Positions 14,943 through 20,327 of a DNA stretch of 20,327 nucleotides are shown here, piece by piece (within the stretch, counting starts at the first letter, position 1; each line of letters opens with the position of its first letter). Under the pieces are notes generated by a model. The model worked only from the letters and a program-made list of their open reading frames with translations. It did not search any database and was not told the origin of the DNA. The translations under genes were made by a program, and so were the position numbers. Origin of the DNA: CAXBNB01 sp040151475 (GTDB lineage: Bacteria; Bacteroidota; Bacteroidia; Cytophagales; Cyclobacteriaceae); contig NZ_JBDKWG010000073.1 of the NCBI RefSeq assembly GCF_040151475.1, forward strand, positions 1 through 20,327, written 5' to 3'.

Positions 14943-16070
14943 ATGAAAAATTTCATCTATTTAAGCCTATTCTTGATTCTATTGGCATGTAGCCAAAAAC
15001 CAAAAGAAACCAGTCAGGAAACTACTCCGGTCTCTAACAATGACAATAAACCAGTACAATGGCTAACATTTGGAGCAACTGAAAACAATGGCAAACACAT
15101 TGTATTTATAACCGGAGACGAAGAATACCGATCAGAAGAAGGATTGTCTCAGATGGCTAAAATCATGTCCACCAGACACGGATTTAAATCCACAGTTCTC
15201 TATGCTCAAGAGCCGGACAAACCTGGAGTAATCAACCCAAATTACACCAGAAATATACCAGGACTGGAAAGCCTGAAAACAGCTGATATGGTAGTAATTC
15301 TCACCAGATTTCGTGCTTTGCCCCATGAACAAATGCTACTGATCGACAACTACTTGAAAAGTGGAAAACCAATATTGGGTCTGCGTACTGCCACACACGC
15401 TTTTAATTTTGGTAAGAATGATTCCACATCCCAATGGAAACATTACGGAAACGGGTATAATGGAGACAAAGAAGAATGGAAAGGTGGCTTTGGCAGATTT
15501 ATATTGGGTGAAAAATGGATATCGCACCATGGACATCATAAACACCAAAGCACCAAAGGTTTTTTTGCTCCCGGGGCTGATAATCACCCTATCTTAAATG
15601 GCATAAAAGATGGTGAAATATGGGGTTCAACTGATGTTTACGGAGTAAGATTACCTCTTCCGGGCGATTCGCAACCGATTGTACTAGGACAGGTAACAAA
15701 CAGAAAAGGTGAGTACAATGAAAACGATATTTTCTATGGTATGAGCGCATCGGACAATGAAGCCGCTACTACCAACAAAAAAGGAGAAAAACTAAATGAT
15801 CCAATGATGCCAGTAGCATGGACCAAAAGCTACCAGTTGCCGGGAGGTAAAAAAGGAAAAGCTTTTACTACTACTCTTGGCGCTTCGTCCGATTTACTTT
15901 CTGAGAGCCTGAGACGAATGGTGGTAAATGGGATTTACTGGGCAATGGATTTGCCTGTACCAGAAAATGCAGATGTCGCTCTTGTGGGCATCTACAATCC
16001 ATCTCAATACGGATTCCAGAAAGATGCCTTTTGGATAGAAAAAAATATGAAAGTTTCTGATTTCAAGTAA
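14943..16070 (+). CDS. ThuA domain lipoprotein (second of two)
   Basis: The start at ATG 14943 gives a clean lipoprotein signal (MKNFIYLSLFLILLACSQ, Cys16); the in-frame ATG at 14907 would add 12 charged residues before it. The mature part (375 aa total) has a Ser/Thr/Asn linker and then the ThuA fold: GDEEYRSEEGLSQMAK, LTRFRALPHEQM, GLRTATHAFNFG and a C-terminal AFTTTLGASSDLLSES. It is clearly paralogous to the ThuA lipoprotein at 9918-11081, which shares LRTATHAF and the FTTT.GAS segment. It is separated from the epimerase gene by a terminator and a repeat, so it may have its own promoter, which I could not find. Its biochemical role is not established. Confidence 0.87.
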   Translation: MKNFIYLSLFLILLACSQKPKETSQETTPVSNNDNKPVQWLTFGATENNGKHIVFITGDEEYRSEEGLSQMAKIMSTRHGFKSTVLYAQEPDKPGVINPNYTRNIPGLESLKTADMVVILTRFRALPHEQMLLIDNYLKSGKPILGLRTATHAFNFGKNDSTSQWKHYGNGYNGDKEEWKGGFGRFILGEKWISHHGHHKHQSTKGFFAPGADNHPILNGIKDGEIWGSTDVYGVRLPLPGDSQPIVLGQVTNRKGEYNENDIFYGMSASDNEAATTNKKGEKLNDPMMPVAWTKSYQLPGGKKGKAFTTTLGASSDLLSESLRRMVVNGIYWAMDLPVPENADVALVGIYNPSQYGFQKDAFWIEKNMKVSDFK

Positions 16071-16088
16071 AATTTAATTAATCGGCAC

Positions 16089-16130
16089 AAAAAAAATCCA
16101 CTGAGAAAAATTTCCAGTGGATTTTTTTAT
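16089..16130. terminator. Bidirectional terminator between convergent genes
   Basis: AAAAAATCCACTG (16091-16103) and CAGTGGATTTTTT (16115-16127) form a perfect 13-bp stem with an 11-nt loop and T-runs on both strands. It serves the ThuA gene ending at 16070 and the AhpD-like gene ending at 16139. Confidence 0.88.
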
Positions 16131-16138
16131 CCTTTCAA

Positions 16139-16687
16139 TTACACTTGCTCTGCCACCAACTCAGCAGCCAGTGGAAAATCGATCTCAAAGCCGGCAATGT
16201 TATGGATATAGTTGCTGATGGTTTTATCACCCACCACAATTACTACATCTATCAGGTTGGCTTCAGAATATCCCGCTGCAAAAAAGGCTTCTTTAGACTC
16301 TGAAGTAGCACTTCCACGATTGGTCGTCACCGAATGGGTAAACTTTACCAAGGCATCAAGCTTGTCATCAAAAGAAGCCGATCCTCCTCTTATTTCCAAT
16401 ACTTGATCTTCGGTAAATCCGTTCATTTTTCCCAACACTGTATGGGCAGATTGGCAATAGCGACAGTCATTAATTTGACTAACCACCAAGTTTACTGCTT
16501 CTCTCTCTTTGGCTTTCAGTGTTGATTTGCGATTTTGAAGAGCTAAGTAATCTGCCAATGCGGTATCATTTTTAGCATAATAGGCATATAGGTTCGGCAC
16601 AAACCCGAGTCCTTTTTCTAAATTGTCAAAAATTCCCTGATTGCTTTCTGATACTTCTGCTCTTGATGGCACTTTAAATTTTTCCAT
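16139..16687 (-). CDS. AhpD-like carboxymuconolactone decarboxylase family protein
   Basis: The start is set at ATG 16687 (MEKFKVPSRAEV); the frame extends 12 residues further to 16723, but that part is unlike the family. At 182 aa it has the usual length of alkylhydroperoxidase-like members. The redox motif CRYCQSAH (Cys75, Cys78, His82) with an upstream Glu (61 or 63, KEREAVNL) matches the AhpD core. Such proteins reduce peroxides or act as thiol-disulfide partners. It lies downstream of the second AraC gene on the same strand (gap 106 bases), a common pairing in which the regulator controls the peroxidase-like gene. Cytoplasmic. Confidence 0.87.
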   Translation of the reverse strand: MEKFKVPSRAEVSESNQGIFDNLEKGLGFVPNLYAYYAKNDTALADYLALQNRKSTLKAKEREAVNLVVSQINDCRYCQSAHTVLGKMNGFTEDQVLEIRGGSASFDDKLDALVKFTHSVTTNRGSATSESKEAFFAAGYSEANLIDVVIVVGDKTISNYIHNIAGFEIDFPLAAELVAEQV

Positions 16688-16793
16688 TGTTTTTATTTTA
16701 ATACTTGAATAATTAATTAACAATGCAAAGCTGATGCAATATGACAGTGGAATGTTAGGCAGTCATTCCCTTTGAGTTGGCAATTGTTCCCGA

Positions 16794-17618
16794 TTATTGA
16801 TTTTTCCTGAAATCTAAAGGAGAAAGCCCTTCCTGAGTTTTGAAAAACCTACTGAAAGCCTGAACATCAGCAAATCCAATTTCATACCCTATTGCTGAAA
16901 TACTCTTATCAGTGTACCGCAACAACCGACGTGCCTCAAGCAGTAGCCTTTCATGGATAAACTGTAGAGGTGTTTTATCACTCATTTTCTTAAACACATT
17001 GGATAGGGTCTTAGGGGATTTATGTACCAAATCGGCATAGTCGGCTACATTGTGTTTTTGCCTAAAATGTATCTCCACCAGAAAATTAAACTCCCTAATG
17101 ATATCTACATTGACTTTGGTAATGTCCTGATAGCTTCTCTGAACTTTATAGATTCTTGTACATAGGATCAGAATTCGTTTCAACAACATCTGCAGCATTT
17201 CCAACTGCAAATTATCTGTGGATTTCATTTCCATACACAGTACTTTCCAAGCAGCCTTGAAAACCTCCACGTCATCTTCATTGGGATGTATGTACGATAA
17301 ATCAGAAGCTCCATAGTACAAAATGCCTTTACAACCAATCTCCGAATCATGGTCTAGGATGCAATAAAATGGACGGTTAAAACGAAGCAGCTTCAATCCA
17401 TTGATTTGTCTCACTTCTACTTTGTGAAACTCTGTAAGAAATAATATATCATCTTGATTGAAAGTCCACTCGATCGAATCGACCTTCAAAACATTATTGT
17501 CAGACACAAACCATATCAATGAAAGTTCGCTTTTCCTTGACAAAGCAATCAAACTGCTGTTCTCCTGATTTATGTCTGTGACCTCAAAATACTCCCCATT
17601 ACTACCTTCGTATTTCAT
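16794..17618 (-). CDS. AraC family transcriptional regulator (second)
   Basis: This 274-residue protein has a divergent N-terminal cupin-like half (about 1-130; QDDILFLTEFHKVEVR) and a C-terminal AraC double HTH (about 175-274: ADYADLVHKSPKTLSNVFKK; SAIGYEIGFADVQAFSRFFK). The sensor half is unlike that of the AraC protein at 11224-12108, so the two probably answer different signals. It is likely the regulator of the AhpD-like and SnoaL-like genes. No matching copy of the 32-bp box is seen near it. Confidence 0.88.
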   Translation of the reverse strand: MKYEGSNGEYFEVTDINQENSSLIALSRKSELSLIWFVSDNNVLKVDSIEWTFNQDDILFLTEFHKVEVRQINGLKLLRFNRPFYCILDHDSEIGCKGILYYGASDLSYIHPNEDDVEVFKAAWKVLCMEMKSTDNLQLEMLQMLLKRILILCTRIYKVQRSYQDITKVNVDIIREFNFLVEIHFRQKHNVADYADLVHKSPKTLSNVFKKMSDKTPLQFIHERLLLEARRLLRYTDKSISAIGYEIGFADVQAFSRFFKTQEGLSPLDFRKNQ

Positions 17619-17712
17619 TGTGTTCCTTTTTCAATTGGCTCGATGAAATAACAATACAATTTTGAAGGCAATAAAGTGCCATTTTTTTTGATTTGAAGTA
17701 AAAAATCAGCTT

Positions 17713-18072
17713 TTACTCCTTTGGCATTGGCAAATGATGTTGCCTGAGAAATGAAAGCTTGTCCCAGTAGCCACGCTGGAATTTGATTTTTCCATCAATC
17801 ACATGAAAAAAGCCACAACCCCTCAGTCCTAACGGATCTTTCCATTCAAGCATTGCCCATTCTCCATCCTCAAATAGATTTTCGATAATACAAACCATGT
17901 CCGCTATTGCAAACTCTCTTTCAAACATTTCCTGAATGGCAGGCCTTCCTTCTAAAGGATCACTGTTCACCTGATGGTTGACCGCATCTTCATGATAATA
18001 AGCCGCAAGTTGCTCTGCATTTGCTTCGTTGAATGTTTCTACCCATTTGCTTACCAATTCTTTTGGTGTCAT
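17713..18072 (-). CDS. SnoaL-like (NTF2-fold) protein
   Basis: This small 119-residue protein has the NTF2-like/SnoaL pattern: an N-terminal helix (LVSKWVETFNEANAEQLAAYYHEDAVNHQV), EGRPAIQEMFEREF, and C-terminal strands (GCGFFHVIDGKIKFQRGYWDK). Members are polyketide cyclases, isomerases or small-molecule binders; function cannot be inferred. No signal peptide. It follows the sialidase-like gene by 30 bases and precedes the AraC gene by 94 bases. Confidence 0.82.
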   Translation of the reverse strand: MTPKELVSKWVETFNEANAEQLAAYYHEDAVNHQVNSDPLEGRPAIQEMFEREFAIADMVCIIENLFEDGEWAMLEWKDPLGLRGCGFFHVIDGKIKFQRGYWDKLSFLRQHHLPMPKE

Positions 18073-18102
18073 TTCTTATTATTATTTTTTTATAAAACTG
18101 TC

Positions 18103-19302
18103 TCATTTTATTTCCAGAATGGTTCCGGCAATATACCGTGTTCCTCTTTCTTTGTTGAAGTAATAAGTGACCAATACACGGTTTTCGTCCAATTGCACAG
18201 GCCAGGTATATCCTATATCTGAATTATCTCCATCATCTCTCAGTACAATCTCTGGGGCAGTAGCAAAATCTGTACATTCAGCATTCAAAATCCTGGCCCT
18301 GATTCCGAATGGTGCATGACGGTATCCGTAGGTAAGCAGTACACGATTGTCGGGCAGCCGCAAGACGTTTAAGGGATGTCCTTGAAACCCCATCTGCTCC
18401 CACTTAAAGCTTTTCCCTCCATCGGTTGACCGTGCGATACAGGCCTGATCATCCATTCCGGCTGTTCTCAAAAAACCCACCAGGTCTCCCTTTGGCGTTT
18501 CATAGATCGATGCTTCATTAAAAGACACCTTTTCATCAGCAGCTACCACACCCGAATATTCCCACGTGAGTCCTTTATCGCCAGACACCAACAAATGATT
18601 GGATGTTTTTTTAGGGCTTAGGTTATCTGTAGCCGCTACTATCCAGTATATTTTTCCATTTCTCCCTTCATAAAGCGCACCCCGGTTATAAGCCGGAACC
18701 GGATTTCCCATAGCATTAAAATGCACTTCGGGCTCAATATGCGGAGGATAAATCGGGTCTTCCCAGGATTGTCCACCATCAGTAGATCGCACAATATATC
18801 CACCCAAAAATATTGCTCCTTTTCCTGCATCAAAAAACGGCTTTTTTAGATTCTCTATACCCTCCGGACGCACAAAAGCCCAACCATAACTCGCACACAA
18901 TATTGTACCGTCTTTTAATTGAAATAGGCATGGATCCTGCGATCCGCCAAAAGGATGCGCATAAATCAACTCTGGATTTTTAGTCCAATTTTCTCCATCC
19001 TTTGAACGCACCGCTACCAAATAGCTATTAGCATCAGTGTGATTAGAACCCTTTTCGCTAAATACTTTTCGGTCTGGTGCCCGTCTAAACGCCACATACA
19101 ATTCGCCATTTGGTAGTTTGATTACTGAAGGAAAAGAAGAATAAAACTGATCGTCTTTGTAGATCACTACGTCTTTTATCTTTTTAATCCCGGAAGAGTA
19201 AGCCTGTCCTTTCTTTTCTTTCTCATCTTTTGTTTTTTCACAATATCCATTTATACAAAAAATAAAGGACAATAAGGTTGTCAAAAGTATATGCTTCATC
19301 AT
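18103..19302 (-). CDS. Secreted BNR-repeat/sialidase-like protein
   Basis: ATG 19302 (or the next one, 19299) gives a signal peptide (HILLTTLLSFIFCINGYC) and avoids overlap with the gene ending at 19313; the frame to 19344 does not. The mature part is a beta-propeller with Asp-box repeats (RSTDGGQSWEDP, SGDKGLTWEYS, RSTDGGKSFKWE) and an early FRRAP segment where sialidases have FRIP. It is likely exported to the periplasm or outside and may act on sialic-acid-like or other sugars; the family includes many members without proven sialidase activity. No sialic-acid catabolic genes are in the window. It probably shares an operon with the SnoaL-like gene. Confidence 0.8.
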   Translation of the reverse strand: MMKHILLTTLLSFIFCINGYCEKTKDEKEKKGQAYSSGIKKIKDVVIYKDDQFYSSFPSVIKLPNGELYVAFRRAPDRKVFSEKGSNHTDANSYLVAVRSKDGENWTKNPELIYAHPFGGSQDPCLFQLKDGTILCASYGWAFVRPEGIENLKKPFFDAGKGAIFLGGYIVRSTDGGQSWEDPIYPPHIEPEVHFNAMGNPVPAYNRGALYEGRNGKIYWIVAATDNLSPKKTSNHLLVSGDKGLTWEYSGVVAADEKVSFNEASIYETPKGDLVGFLRTAGMDDQACIARSTDGGKSFKWEQMGFQGHPLNVLRLPDNRVLLTYGYRHAPFGIRARILNAECTDFATAPEIVLRDDGDNSDIGYTWPVQLDENRVLVTYYFNKERGTRYIAGTILEIK

Positions 19303-19312
19303 TATGGTGTTT

Positions 19313-19756
19313 TTAATATTCTCGAATAATAATAGTACCGGCAACTACCAGAATAATCCCCAGAATTTTCATGTAGTTAATAGGATTCTGTTGTGCCACC
19401 AATACATTGAAATGTTCCATAAGTACGGAAATAATCATCTGTCCGGCTACCACCAACCCAAAAGTAAGCCCCGGACCCAACTTAGGAAATGCCAAAATGA
19501 TGACTGTGACATAAAATGCACCCATTAAACCGCCAATCCAAACGTAATTAGGAACTTCTTTTATAGCTGACCAGGCAACTGTCTGGCGGGTAAAAACAAT
19601 ATATGCCAGCAATCCAACAGTACCAACCAGAAAAGAAAACATAGAAGCATAAACCGGGCTCTCTACCACTTTACCCAATTTAGTGTTTAATCCTGCCTGA
19701 ACCGGCAAAAATGCTCCGGCCAATAAGGCCATTATAATCCAAAAAAACTTATCCAT
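19313..19756 (-). CDS. DMT-family small membrane protein (DUF606/YdcZ-like)
   Basis: At 147 residues with about five transmembrane segments (MDKFFWIIMALLAGAFLPVQAGLN; FSFLVGTVGLLAYIVF; VWIGGLMGAFYVTVIILAF; GLTFGLVVAGQMIISVL; ILGIILVVAGTIII), it matches the single-domain half of drug/metabolite-type transporters, which usually pair as dimers. The motif GAFLPVQAGLN is typical of this family. Its stop is 10 bases before the sialidase-like start, suggesting one transcript. Transported compound unknown. Confidence 0.87.
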   Translation of the reverse strand: MDKFFWIIMALLAGAFLPVQAGLNTKLGKVVESPVYASMFSFLVGTVGLLAYIVFTRQTVAWSAIKEVPNYVWIGGLMGAFYVTVIILAFPKLGPGLTFGLVVAGQMIISVLMEHFNVLVAQQNPINYMKILGIILVVAGTIIIREY

Positions 19757-19941
19757 ACTTTCTAAATGGTAATTAATTGTACTGCAAAAATGCGTAGAGC
19801 TACAACCAGCATAAGACTTGAGCTTCTATTGGAAAATTAGCTGAAAGTTGAATAAAACAAGACTTATAGTCCGTTTTTTATTAAGTTTTGAGTTAATTGG
19901 ATTGAGCAATGGTAAAATGAAAAATGAATATGGTATTTAAA
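19757..19941. other. Intergenic sequence upstream of the DMT-family gene
   Basis: I see no gene here. An A/T-rich stretch just upstream of ATG 19756 presumably holds the promoter of the DMT, sialidase-like and SnoaL-like operon. The best partial match to TAnnTTTG on the minus strand (CATTTTTG) is weak. Confidence 0.4.
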
Positions 19942-20159
19942 TTAACCTGAGTTCGATTCTAAAATTATTCAAAAACTCGTCATTCAGAGGCTTTTGGGCT
20001 GGGCTTTGCGTTGAAAGCCCTACCTGATCAGTAGACAGGCGTGAGAATCTCTTACTCATAGGGACTCTCACGTCGCTTCCTACCACACTTTCCAATAAAA
20101 GCTCCTCTGAGTGACGGTTACGAGTTTTTTTTCGGTAATATTAATCGAACTCAGGTTAA
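19942..20159. mobile_element. MITE-like element, 218 bp, 17-bp terminal inverted repeats
   Basis: The termini TTAACCTGAGTTCGATT (19942-19958) and its exact reverse complement (20143-20159) are perfect 17-bp inverted repeats. Inside are matched arms AAAACTCGT (19972-19980)/ACGAGTTTT (20120-20128) and CATTCAGAGG (19981-19990)/CCTCTGAGTG (20104-20113, one mismatch). Two hairpins are GGGCTTT/AAAGCCC (20001-20007/20014-20020) and CGTGAGA/TCTCACG (20040-20046/20066-20072). There is no open frame. It is likely a non-autonomous element moved by a transposase elsewhere. No clear target-site duplication was found. Confidence 0.6.
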
Positions 20160-20186
20160 ATTATATCTTTAAACAAATCCTTACTA

Positions 20187-20327
20187 ACCTAGGAGTCTGT
20201 CGGACTTTCAATAATCAGGAGAGTAAAAAATTCAATTTTCAGAACCTAAAATTAGATTTTGATCGTCCCTTTTTCGAATACGGTTTTGGTTTTGGTTTTT
20301 TTTCCTGTTTTTGCGCTAAACCGGACT
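20187..20327 (-). mobile_element. Inner end of an insertion sequence (right copy)
   Basis: This is the exact reverse complement of 1-141. The minus-strand transposase tail would end at 20252-20254 or 20239-20241, depending on frame. The near-palindrome lies at 20194-20206. The IS body would extend to the right of the window. The same 141 bases at both ends, and divergence right after them, may reflect how the contig was assembled. Confidence 0.6.

Noticed and set aside
1..20327. A composite transposon carrying the sugar locus between two inverted IS copies.
   Set aside because: Only 141 bases of each end are visible, exact identity of just this length suits an assembly break, and no target duplication can be seen.
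1..20327. CRISPR array, tRNA, rRNA or known defence system.
   Set aside because: No regularly spaced repeats, no tRNA-like cloverleaf and no defence-type domains were seen on either strand.

Overview
The window is AT-rich DNA that looks like Bacteroidota (Cytophagales/Flammeovirga-like or a relative). The pointers are exported lipoproteins with LxxC-type lipoboxes, almost no Shine-Dalgarno sequences, candidate TAnnTTTG promoter elements, and families common in that phylum (PVC-type c-heme dehydrogenases, ThuA lipoproteins, FHS-type MFS permeases, Gfo/Idh/MocA arrays). This assignment rests on reading the sequence only.

Layout. Positions 1-141 and 20187-20327 are an exact inverted repeat that looks like the inner end of one insertion sequence present in two copies. 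The window is probably a whole contig broken at that IS. A hypothetical gene (637 leftwards) runs into the left IS end. Positions 638-1106 are non-coding, palindrome-rich, and end in a terminator. From 11081 leftwards to 1107 lies a seven-gene minus-strand block: ThuA lipoprotein, TIM-barrel sugar isomerase/epimerase, Gfo/Idh/MocA dehydrogenase, zinc MDR dehydrogenase, extended SDR, second Gfo/Idh/MocA dehydrogenase, and a large lipoprotein joining an SGNH-like domain, a beta-propeller dehydrogenase domain and cytochrome c. Divergent from it on the plus strand are an AraC regulator, then an MFS sugar permease, a D-tagatose/D-psicose 3-epimerase-like enzyme and a second ThuA lipoprotein. The right part (19756 to 16139, minus strand) is a less coherent group: small DMT-family membrane protein, secreted BNR/sialidase-like protein, SnoaL-like protein, second AraC regulator and an AhpD-like protein. 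A MITE-like element and the second IS end close the window.

How it may work. The central 15 kb reads as one locus for uptake and oxidative/epimerising breakdown of an unknown sugar, cyclitol or glycoside: MFS import, keto-sugar epimerase, several NAD(P)-dependent dehydrogenases, and exported ThuA and c-heme proteins acting outside the cytoplasmic membrane. The best direct evidence that the two divergent arms form one regulon is a 32-bp box (two mismatches between copies) present once before the ThuA operon and once before the MFS gene. Each copy lies exactly 27 nt upstream of a perfect TAnnTTTG element and points towards the gene. The AraC gene lies between them and is the natural candidate to bind it. 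The substrate cannot be told from sequence alone.
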